From Numidum massiliense (GTDB lineage: Bacteria > Bacillota > Bacilli > Thermoactinomycetales > Novibacillaceae), in contig NZ_CTDZ01000009.1 of NCBI RefSeq assembly GCF_001375555.1, positions 2,845,758 through 2,909,757 of the forward strand: a DNA stretch of 64,000 nt. Reading direction: 5' to 3'. Below, in pieces: positions 56,931-64,000 of this stretch; position 1 is the first letter of the stretch; each line of letters begins with the position of its first letter. Under the pieces are notes generated by a model. The model was not told the DNA's origin. It saw only the letters and a program-made list of their open reading frames with translations, and ran no database searches. The translations under genes were made by a program, and so were the position numbers.

Positions 56931-57605
56931 TCAATCATAGACCCGTCGCAACCGCGCCAGTAACTCATTGAGCGGCAGCTCAGCCAAGGAGTCGAGCTGT
57001 ACATCGACCCCAACGTGGTCAAACGACAGATGCTCCGTCATCGCATTCGGTACGACGACGCAATACAGTCCCGCCCGCTTCGCAGCTAAAGCGCCGTTCG
57101 GGGAATCTTCGATCGCGACTGCCTCCGCACCGTTCAATCCGAAGTCGTCAAGCACTGCTTCGTACAAATCCGGCGCCGGCTTCACCCGCGTCACATCGTC
57201 CGCGCACCTCATCGCACCAATGTTCGGCAGCAAGTGCAATCGCTCTAAATGGCCGCCGACCCAGTCCCGCGGTGAACCGGACGCTACCCCCACCTTCAGC
57301 TGCAAGCGTCGCGCCTCTTTCATATATTGTGCGACCCCAGGCCGGATCTCTTGCCCCTCCAACAGCTGCATCAGGCGCGCCCTGCGCTCCCGCCGCACGC
57401 ACGCCCGGTCGATGTTAGCGCCGAGTTGCTGTTCCAAGTAGGTGATCGGATTAAACATATCATTAGCAGTGCCAATCACTTGTGCCCACATAGAAAAGGG
57501 CAGCTCGCAGCCGTACGCCTGGTACGTGTCTTCCCACGCTTTAAACTCGGCACTTTCCGTATCGAGAATCGTCCCGTCGAAGTCAAATATAATCGCTTTT
57601 ATCAT
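56931..57605 (-). CDS. HAD-superfamily phosphatase (PgmB-like)
   Basis: 224 residues. DFDGTILDTES (nucleophile Asp), VGVASGSPRDWV (motif II), KPAPDLYEAVLDDF (motif III Lys) and AVAIEDSPNGALAAKRAG (motif IV). The helical cap domain is of type C1, as in beta-phosphoglucomutase and small sugar-phosphate phosphatases. Substrate unknown. Alone on the minus strand between two plus-strand genes. Confidence 0.88.
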   Translation of the reverse strand: MIKAIIFDFDGTILDTESAEFKAWEDTYQAYGCELPFSMWAQVIGTANDMFNPITYLEQQLGANIDRACVRRERRARLMQLLEGQEIRPGVAQYMKEARRLQLKVGVASGSPRDWVGGHLERLHLLPNIGAMRCADDVTRVKPAPDLYEAVLDDFGLNGAEAVAIEDSPNGALAAKRAGLYCVVVPNAMTEHLSFDHVGVDVQLDSLAELPLNELLARLRRVYD

Positions 57606-57929
57606 TTGATCCCTTCCTCCATCGCCACATCATTCCCAGATTGGTAGGTGGTCATCTACGCGAAAAGATAACCCTTTCGGCAGCATACAAGTCCTACCTA
57701 TCTCGCAACCGACTCCGTCAACTAGAATTATAGCGTATATCGCCATTTATTTTCCGCCATACAATGTCTGTTTGCTGACGTGTTTTCTGACAAAATCCAT
57801 CCTAAACCGCAGCAAAAAACCGCCCGCATTCCACAAAAAAATGCCACAAAAAAACGATTGCATTTCCCATAATTTCGTTGTATCGTTTATCCTGTTCGCT
57901 TATTTTGACAGGCAAAGGGGGCTACCTTA
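57606..57929. other. Intergenic region before the permease
   Basis: Should hold divergent promoters for the HAD and permease genes. An A-rich stretch with two ATTCCACAAAAAA/ATGCCACAAAAAA-like words stands at 57820-57860. No structured RNA recognised. Confidence 0.35.
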
Positions 57930-59264
57930 TTGGCAGCACAATCTACTAAACAAACGAAATTAAAACGGACACTCACACTCGCACCGGTCGTCCTGATCGG
58001 GCTCGCCTACATGGATCCGCTCGTCGTGTTCGACTCGTACGGCATCGTCGCACAAAAGACGCAAGGCCACGTCGCTGCAGCGTATATTGCCATTTTGATT
58101 GCCCTATTGTTCACAGCGTACAACTACGGGCAAATGGTCAAAGCGTATCCAGTCGCGGGTTCGACATATACTTACGCCCAAAAAAGTATCCACCCGAAGG
58201 TCGGGTTTCTCGTCGGCTGGGCGGTCATGCTCGATTACTTGTTTTTGCCGATGGTCAACTTCGCAATCGGCAGCGCCTACTTGACGGCGGTGTTTCCGCA
58301 AATCCCAAGTGCCGTGTGGGTGCTCTCCTTGACCGCCCTAATTACGACGATCAACGTGTTTGGCATCAAACTAACCGCCAACGTAAACACTGTATTCGTA
58401 TTATTCCAAACAATTGTACTCACCGTGTTTGTCGCCTTTATCATTTACGGTTTATCACACGGCATGGGCGAAGGGACTCTGCTTTCAACTGAACCGTTTT
58501 ATTCGCCGACGGTTGAGTTGCCGCTTATTTTAACGGGTGCGTCTATTTTGTGCTTTTCCTTTTTAGGTTTTGACGCGGTGACGACACTGTCGGAAGAGAC
58601 GCTGAATCCACAAAAAACGATTCCGCGCGCCATTTTTCTCATTGCACTGATCGGCGGGGTCATGTTTATCGGCACATCGTATTTTTTGCAACTCGTCTTT
58701 CCGAACTTTATGGACTTTAAAAACCCAGATGCGGCGTCGTTACAGATCGCTTCGTACGTCGGTGGAGCGTTCTTGCATTCCTTTTTTCTGGCGGGTACGA
58801 TGGTCGCTGTCATTTCATCCTCGCTCACGTCGCACACGAGTGCATCGCGCCTGTTATATGCGATGGGGCGCGACGGCTCCTTCCCGAAAATATTTGCCTA
58901 CGTCCATCCGAAATATAAAACGCCGGTGTTTAACATTTTGTTAATCGGCGCGATTTCGCTCACCGCTATTTTCGGAGAGCTCGAAGTCATTTACTCGTTC
59001 ATTAGCTTTGGGGCGCTACTCGGGTTTTTGTTCGTCAATCTATCCGTCGTTGCCCACTATTTCGTCCGACAAAAGAGACGCAACGCCCGGGACGTCGTAC
59101 GCTATTTGCTCGCTCCGCTCATTGGTGCCGCCCTTACGCTGTGGTTGTTCTCGAGCTTACAACCGTCGGCTTTGCTGCTCGGCACCGGCTGGATCGTCAT
59201 CGGCATCGTGTACTCTGCCTTCGTCGCCAAACAGCGCCCAGCACTCGAGTTTAACCAAATTTGA
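57930..59264 (+). CDS. APC-family amino acid permease
   Basis: 444 residues, twelve membrane helices. TTG start with AAAGGGGG upstream. LAPVVLIGLAYMDPLVVFDS at the first helix, NYGQMVKAYPVAGSTYTYAQ and FSFLGFDAVTTLSEETLNPQ are typical of the APC superfamily (YhdG/PotE-like). Probably takes up an amino acid or related amine. Substrate not readable from sequence. Confidence 0.88.
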   Translation: MAAQSTKQTKLKRTLTLAPVVLIGLAYMDPLVVFDSYGIVAQKTQGHVAAAYIAILIALLFTAYNYGQMVKAYPVAGSTYTYAQKSIHPKVGFLVGWAVMLDYLFLPMVNFAIGSAYLTAVFPQIPSAVWVLSLTALITTINVFGIKLTANVNTVFVLFQTIVLTVFVAFIIYGLSHGMGEGTLLSTEPFYSPTVELPLILTGASILCFSFLGFDAVTTLSEETLNPQKTIPRAIFLIALIGGVMFIGTSYFLQLVFPNFMDFKNPDAASLQIASYVGGAFLHSFFLAGTMVAVISSSLTSHTSASRLLYAMGRDGSFPKIFAYVHPKYKTPVFNILLIGAISLTAIFGELEVIYSFISFGALLGFLFVNLSVVAHYFVRQKRRNARDVVRYLLAPLIGAALTLWLFSSLQPSALLLGTGWIVIGIVYSAFVAKQRPALEFNQI

Positions 59265-59276
59265 CCGTATGACGAG

Positions 59277-60599
59277 TTACTCCTGTGCTCGGCGATACCA
59301 ATCGGCGACAAAAGACTGAAAGGAATGTTTCGTCACCTGCTCAAACGCCGCACGCGTACGCGCGTTCAGTTCGCTGCGCTTATCGACACTCGCCGCATCG
59401 ATTTCCGGATACATTTTTAACGCCGCACACCACGCGTTTAATTTTTGCTCACCGAACGTTTGTATGTAATAACGCAATAGATCGTAGCAGTGCGCATAAT
59501 ACGCTGCCGCCTCCCGTGCTGACAATTGCTCTAAATTGAGCCGCTCCATTTCCGCAAACGTCCAGCGCGGCTTTTTTAACGACATATTTTCTCGCGTACG
59601 CAGGCCCGGTAACAAGTGGTGTTGATAGTACTCGGCCAATCCTTCCTGCATCCAGTAAGCCGCATTGTCTCGCGTCTCTTCACTCAGTAACTGGTGTGTC
59701 AATTCGTGGACGATTCCGGATGCGAACGTCTCGTTCGGCGCGACGGCTCCGATAAACTTGATCGCCTGCCCGCTTTCGTTCCAGCCAGCCACCCAATGCG
59801 GGAGTGACAGCTTGACCGATTGGCGGAACGCCTCCCGTTGGTGGTAAAGTTTAATTTGCACATGCTGCTCGATTTGCCATTCTAATCGTTCTTGAAAAGC
59901 CATAAGCGCCTTTTCAGCTACGTTAAGCGCCACAGTCGCTTGTTCCACTAGCGATTTATCCGTATATTTAACAGTCGCGCGTTCACCGGACTTCGTATAA
60001 AACTGCACGTCCGCGTCTTTCCAGCCGTCTTTCGTCTGTACGTACATCACCGGTTGCTCCAGTACGTGTGCTACCCCGTTTCTTTTATAAGTCTGACGTA
60101 GGCGAACTTGCAAAATGTCTGGTTTGTACGGCGCGATCGATTCGACCGTCAGGGCAAATGTTCCAGAGTCGATTGTCGCGACAGCGTCGGCAAACCAGCG
60201 CCGCCTCTCTTGCACGTACATGTCGTCTTCCGCCAACAAATGTGCGGCGAACTTTTCCCAATCGCCCCGATTAACTGCCTTGCTTTGTGCGTGTACGACT
60301 TTTTTAATTTGCCTTTCCACTTCAGGGATACGCCCTTTGTTGTGGTTCTGTCCCACCGGGTCGATGAGTGTCGCCTCGTCAATCAGTCCTACTTCGTCAA
60401 CCGCTCCCATCTTGTCGACCCGCCCCGCTTCATCGACCTGCCCTGCTTCGTCGCCTCGCGCTGCCCTCTCGATCCACCCAATCAGTCTAGCTTCGTCGCT
60501 CTTCCGTGTCTCAGCCGCATACAGCGGCGCCGCTCCCCAAGCGCTCGCTACGGCACACACGATGCACAAATATATGAAAAACGTACGCAATCCGCCCAC
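59277..60599 (-). CDS. Secreted peptidase-MA-like protein
   Basis: 440 residues with a signal peptide ending near SAWGAAPLYAAE. Zinc-protease motif IVHELTHQLLSE (H-E-x-x-H) followed 18 residues later by MQEGLAEYYQHH with the third ligand Glu, as in gluzincins of the peptidase MA group. A preceding middle domain is NTF2-like. Residues about 50-85 form an 18-bp-unit repeat, E-A-G-x-V-D type, five copies. Exported; target unknown. Confidence 0.75.
   Translation of the reverse strand: MGGLRTFFIYLCIVCAVASAWGAAPLYAAETRKSDEARLIGWIERAARGDEAGQVDEAGRVDKMGAVDEVGLIDEATLIDPVGQNHNKGRIPEVERQIKKVVHAQSKAVNRGDWEKFAAHLLAEDDMYVQERRRWFADAVATIDSGTFALTVESIAPYKPDILQVRLRQTYKRNGVAHVLEQPVMYVQTKDGWKDADVQFYTKSGERATVKYTDKSLVEQATVALNVAEKALMAFQERLEWQIEQHVQIKLYHQREAFRQSVKLSLPHWVAGWNESGQAIKFIGAVAPNETFASGIVHELTHQLLSEETRDNAAYWMQEGLAEYYQHHLLPGLRTRENMSLKKPRWTFAEMERLNLEQLSAREAAAYYAHCYDLLRYYIQTFGEQKLNAWCAALKMYPEIDAASVDKRSELNARTRAAFEQVTKHSFQSFVADWYRRAQE
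60361..60465 (-). repeat. 18-bp in-frame tandem repeat in the peptidase-like gene
   Basis: About five degenerate 18-base units encode the series DEAGQV-DEAGRV-DKMGAV-DEVGLI-DEATLI. Base changes differ from copy to copy but length is kept, so the frame holds. Confidence 0.8.
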
Positions 60600-60713
60600 A
60601 CCTCCTCCCCTTTAGTGTAAACCTGCCATGTCTTATCTTATTCATTCGGCGAGGGCGCGAACAACCTCTCGTACGAAAACCGTTCCGCCGGGCAAGGCCG
60701 CGCGACAAACAAA

Positions 60714-60756
60714 AGAAAGACCTGCCGCACGCACCCGCGTACGGAGGTCTTTCTTC
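60714..60756 (-). terminator. Terminator after pbuG
   Basis: Perfect 11-bp stem AAGAAAGACCT (60714-60724) / AGGTCTTTCTT (60746-60756); the minus strand then reads TTTGTTTG. It could work in both directions between pbuG and the peptidase-like gene. Confidence 0.8.
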
Positions 60757-60819
60757 CGCAATTATCCGTAACAATCCGTAATAGTCGTCACAGTCGAAAA
60801 CCGTCCACGCCGTTAATGA

Positions 60820-62136
60820 CTAAATACTACCTAAGTAAATGAAGCGAAAAATGAACACGATGCCGAGAACGTACACGATCGGATGCACCTCGCGCCACTT
60901 TCCTTTAAACACTTTCGCTAACGGATATACGATGAATCCCATCGCAATGCCGGTGGCGATGCTAAAAGCGAGCGGCATGAAAATGACGGTCAAAAACGCC
61001 GGCACCGCTTCGTCGATCGCATCCCACTCAATTTCGCGCAAGCTCTTCGACATGAGCACGCCGACGATAATGAGTGCGGGTGACGTAATTGCTGGCACGG
61101 ACGCTAAGCTTTCCACGACCGGGAAGAAAAAGAGCGACAACAAGAAAAACCCAGCTGTCACGACCGACGTCATTCCCGTCCGCCCCCCAGCAGCGACACC
61201 GGCCGTCGATTCGACGTACGACGTGACCGTCGACGTCCCGAGCATCGACCCGCCGATCGTCGCGAAGGAGTCAGCTAACAATGCACGGTTGGCTCGCGGC
61301 AATTTATTGTCTTTCATCAGCCCTGCCTGCGTCGCGACCCCGACGAGTGTACCAGCCGTATCGAACAAGTCGACGAAGAAGAAGGCGAAAATAATCGTCA
61401 GAAACCCAGCTTCCAACGCACCGAGAATGTCCATTTGCATGAACGTCGGCGCAATGCTCGGTGGCGCCTGCACGATCCCTTGCGGCACGCTGACGACGCC
61501 AGTGAGCATACCGACGACCGCAGTAATGAGCATGCCGTAGAAAATCGCCCCTTTGACATGGCGCACCATGAACAACACCGTCACTAATAATCCAAACAAC
61601 GTCAATAAAATGCCAGGTTGGGTCAATTCGGTGTTGAGCGATAAATACGTCGCCTCATTCGGGACGATAACTTCCGCGTTTTTCAAACCGATAAAAGCGA
61701 TAAACAAGCCGATCCCCGCCGAGACGGCGTGTTTTAGTCCTTTCGGGATGGCGTTAATAATCATTTCGCGCAGCTTCGTCAGCGATAAGAGGACGAACAC
61801 GACTCCGGAAATAAACACCGCACCGAGCGCCGTTTGCCACGAAATGCCCATCCCTAACACGACCGTGTACGTGAAGTAGGCGTTCAATCCCATACCCGGC
61901 GCGAGTGCGATCGGATAGTTGGCAAGCACACCCATTAGTAGTGAACCGAGTGCAGCTGCCAGAGCCGTCGCCACAAACACGGCGCCGAAGTCCATCCCCC
62001 CGTCTTTCCCTAAAATGGCTGGGTTCACGAGCAAGACGTACGCCATCGTCAAAAACGTCGTCGTCCCCGCCAATAGCTCGGTGCGCATGCTCGTGTTGTG
62101 TTTTTCAAATTGAAAAAAGCGCGATACGGACAACAT
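60820..62136 (-). CDS. pbuG: Guanine/hypoxanthine permease (AzgA family)
   Basis: 438 residues, about 12-14 membrane helices. Family motifs: RTELLAGTTTFLTMAYVLLV, ALAPGMGLNAYFTYTVV and FVDLFDTAGTLVGVATQAGL, GTSTVTSYVESTAGVAAGGR. Takes up guanine and hypoxanthine. It follows a guanine riboswitch with a terminator and is next to guaA, as in B. subtilis. Confidence 0.93.
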   Translation of the reverse strand: MLSVSRFFQFEKHNTSMRTELLAGTTTFLTMAYVLLVNPAILGKDGGMDFGAVFVATALAAALGSLLMGVLANYPIALAPGMGLNAYFTYTVVLGMGISWQTALGAVFISGVVFVLLSLTKLREMIINAIPKGLKHAVSAGIGLFIAFIGLKNAEVIVPNEATYLSLNTELTQPGILLTLFGLLVTVLFMVRHVKGAIFYGMLITAVVGMLTGVVSVPQGIVQAPPSIAPTFMQMDILGALEAGFLTIIFAFFFVDLFDTAGTLVGVATQAGLMKDNKLPRANRALLADSFATIGGSMLGTSTVTSYVESTAGVAAGGRTGMTSVVTAGFFLLSLFFFPVVESLASVPAITSPALIIVGVLMSKSLREIEWDAIDEAVPAFLTVIFMPLAFSIATGIAMGFIVYPLAKVFKGKWREVHPIVYVLGIVFIFRFIYLGSI

Positions 62137-62154
62137 CCATTCCTCCCTTGTTTT

Positions 62155-62187
62155 GAATAAAAAAAGAGCCTAGTTCTCCGGGCTCTG
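62155..62187 (-). terminator. Riboswitch-linked terminator before pbuG
   Basis: Minus-strand AGAGCC / GGCTCT stem (62186-62181 and 62170-62165) followed by TTTTTTTATTC, just ahead of the pbuG ribosome binding site. Confidence 0.85.
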
Positions 62188-62322
62188 TGAGGCGATTTGT
62201 CCTACAAAAAAACCAACGCTACCTTTTCTTTAAAATAACCATTGCTCATTGCTAAAATAACCATTCCGAAGTTATGGATAAAAATGGTACATAGCCATTC
62301 ACAAAATGACGCGGTAACGTGG

Positions 62323-62399
62323 TGTTTTCGTAGTCAAGCAATTTACGGTTGCCTGGTAGAGACCGTTGGACCGTATTACCAACGATATACGAAAAGACG
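62323..62399 (-). ncRNA. Guanine riboswitch controlling pbuG
   Basis: Purine aptamer on the minus strand: P1 TTTTCGTA/TACGAAAA, then TATCGTTGG, the GGTCTCTACC joint, L3 ACCGTAAAT and TTGACTACG with the guanine-specific C. A terminator lies about 140 bases downstream. Confidence 0.95.
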
Positions 62400-62572
62400 T
62401 ATATAGTTTTCGTTCGTGTATTTCACATCGCGTACACTGCTTGTACAAGTGACACTGACAGGTAGGAAGCCTATGTGCACCTCCCATGCAATCCAAAAGA
62501 TGCTGACAACTTTCCGAACCTATGCAGCGAGGACACCCTATAGAGGCGACTTTCACGTCCCGATGTATACAA

Positions 62573-62602
62573 AGTGTACGCGATATGCGTCGTTCTTGTC
62601 AA
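62573..62602 (-). promoter_or_regulatory. Possible pbuG promoter
   Basis: Minus-strand TTGACA (62602-62597), 18 bases, TACACT (62578-62573). It lies about 175 bases before the aptamer, so a nearer promoter remains possible. Confidence 0.4.
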
Positions 62603-62649
62603 TAGAATCGAACATTTTCCAAAAACATATACATATTATTCGTGTTTAG

Positions 62650-64000
62650 TTACTCCCACTCGATCGTAGCTGGCGGTTTGGACGTTATGTCGTACACGAC
62701 GCGGTTCACGCCAGGTACTTCCTTCGTCATACGGCTGGACACGCGCTGTAGCACGTCGTACGGAATACGCGCCCAGTCAGCCGTCATCCCTTCGACCGAG
62801 TGGACTGCGCGAATGCCGATTGTGTAATCGTACGTACGCGAGTCGTCCGTCACCCCGACGCTGCGCAAATCGGTGAGTACGGCGAAGTATTGCCAAATGT
62901 CGCGGTCGAGCCCAGCGTCACTAATTTCGGCGCGCAAAATCGCATCCGCTTCGCGCACGATGTGCAACCTCTCTTCCGTCACCTCTCCGATGACGCGAAT
63001 GCCGAGACCCGGGCCAGGGAACGGTTGCCGCCAGACGATTTCTTGCGGTAAGCCGAGCGCTTCGCCGACTTGGCGCACCTCGTCTTTGAACAATTTTCTT
63101 AACGGCTCGACGAGTTGAAAAGACATGTCTTCCGGTAAGCCACCGACGTTGTGATGCGATTTAATCGTCGCCGACGTGTCCGTCCCGCTCTCGATCACGT
63201 CCGAGTACACCGTGCCTTGAGCTAAAAACTCGTGATCGCCGAATTTCTTCACTTCTTCTTCAAACACGCGGATAAACTCGTTCCCGATAATTTTTCGCTT
63301 TTGCTCGGGATCGGTGACGCCGCGTAGCTTGTCTAAAAAGCGTGCGCTCGCGTCGACTTTGACGACGTGCATGTCAAACTTACCCGCGAACGTCTCCATC
63401 ACACTGTCCGCTTCCCCTTTGCGCAACAGTCCGTGATCGACAAACATACACGTTAATTGATCGCCGATCGCCTTGTGCACGAGTGCCGCAGCGACCGATG
63501 AGTCAACGCCGCCGCTCAATGCGCAGAGCACTTTGCGCTCCCCGATGCGCGCTTTGAGCTTAGCGACCGTATCGTCGACGAATGACTCTGTGCGCCAATC
63601 GCCCGTGCACTGACAAATCTCATACATAAAGTTTTTTAAGATTTTATCCCCGTACACTGTATGCCTTACTTCCGGATGGAATTGAACGGCATACACGCCC
63701 GAACGGGCGTCGCTCATCGCTGCTACCGGCACATCCGCCGTACGCGCGTCCACGCTGAAACCTTGCGGCACTTTCGTGACGACGTCACGGCAATTCATCC
63801 AGACGTCGTGCGTGTCTGCCACCCCCTTGAGCAGCACACTGTCGCCGACGTTTTCCACTTCCACTTTACCGTTCGCACTGACCGCGCCCCGTTCGACGGT
63901 TGCCTCGAAGTGAGTCGCGATCAGATGCATGCCGTAACAAATGCCGAGAATCGGCACCCCTAACTCGAAAATCGCCGGGTCACACTTGCGAGAGTCTTTG
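62650..64000 (-). CDS. guaA: GMP synthase (glutamine-hydrolysing), 5' end outside window
   Basis: The frame is open to the right edge; 449 codons are visible, lacking about 65 N-terminal residues of the usual 513. Glutaminase Cys in GICYGMHL, His and Glu in [14 protein letters not shown] pyrophosphatase P-loop [13 protein letters not shown]; dimer domain [15 protein letters not shown]; end KPPATIEWE. Aminates XMP to GMP. The CYGMHL differs from the common CYGMQL by one residue. Confidence 0.97.
   Translation of the reverse strand, partial: KDSRKCDPAIFELGVPILGICYGMHLIATHFEATVERGAVSANGKVEVENVGDSVLLKGVADTHDVWMNCRDVVTKVPQGFSVDARTADVPVAAMSDARSGVYAVQFHPEVRHTVYGDKILKNFMYEICQCTGDWRTESFVDDTVAKLKARIGERKVLCALSGGVDSSVAAALVHKAIGDQLTCMFVDHGLLRKGEADSVMETFAGKFDMHVVKVDASARFLDKLRGVTDPEQKRKIIGNEFIRVFEEEVKKFGDHEFLAQGTVYSDVIESGTDTSATIKSHHNVGGLPEDMSFQLVEPLRKLFKDEVRQVGEALGLPQEIVWRQPFPGPGLGIRVIGEVTEERLHIVREADAILRAEISDAGLDRDIWQYFAVLTDLRSVGVTDDSRTYDYTIGIRAVHSVEGMTADWARIPYDVLQRVSSRMTKEVPGVNRVVYDITSKPPATIEWE

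Overview
The window looks like the chromosome of a Gram-positive Bacillales bacterium (Firmicutes) of medium to fairly high G+C. The evidence is AGGAGG-type ribosome binding sites, frequent GTG/TTG starts, a short bd-type cytochrome oxidase, an M-box and two guanine riboswitches, and a gene order that follows the Bacillus subtilis block guaA-pbuG-pur operon-yerB-yerC-pcrB-pcrA-ligA. Nearly everything is on the minus strand, so the window reads naturally from right to left. I cannot name the genus from sequence alone.

Right part (about 41.9-64 kb): purine metabolism. The 3' part of guaA runs off the right edge. It is followed by a guanine riboswitch and pbuG, a block of mixed genes (metalloprotease-like secreted protein, amino-acid permease, HAD hydrolase, site-2 protease-like protein, GH18 lipoprotein), then a second guanine riboswitch with a clear terminator and the operon purE-B-C-L-F-M-N-H-D. 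purK, purS and purQ are absent from their usual places, although PurL is the short form that needs PurS and PurQ. Several Pur enzymes carry lineage-specific low-complexity insertions.

Middle part (about 26-41.8 kb): 37-41.7 kb is an accessory island of orphan immunity-type genes (Imm30-like, SUKH, CdiI-like), one of them broken by an in-frame TAG. It also holds a complete ISL3-family insertion sequence, a gene remnant cut by it, and the tail of an IS256-family transposase. Left of it lie a polysaccharide deacetylase, a YgaP-like membrane protein, yerB, yerC, proS, pcrB, pcrA and ligA. At 24-26 kb two tetR-type genes diverge, each next to its own perfect or near-perfect palindromic operator candidate; one is coupled to a metallo-beta-lactamase-fold hydrolase.

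Left part (about 4-24 kb): a carbohydrate ABC transporter operon with a TIM-barrel isomerase, an AhpD-like protein, cydAB, a fructose-type PTS operon (rpiR-family regulator, 1-phosphofructokinase, EIIBC, EIIA, class II aldolase), a hutG remnant, a diheme thiosulfate-dehydrogenase-like cytochrome, yitT, an M-box-controlled mgtE, a PAP2 phosphatase and an HXXEE membrane protein. The extreme left (0.1-3.8 kb) is a type VII secretion-associated polymorphic toxin locus: DUF4176, small helical/WXG100-like proteins, an LXG-like fragment, a frameshifted toxin C-terminus and its immunity gene, ended by a strong terminator.

The most striking thread is the number of short tandem repeats (units about 7-24 bp, 2-5 copies) both between genes and in frame inside proteins, including repeat-like or low-complexity insertions in PurD, PurH, PurM, PurL, LigA and the ABC ATPase. 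This suggests a genome with active slippage or minisatellite expansion.
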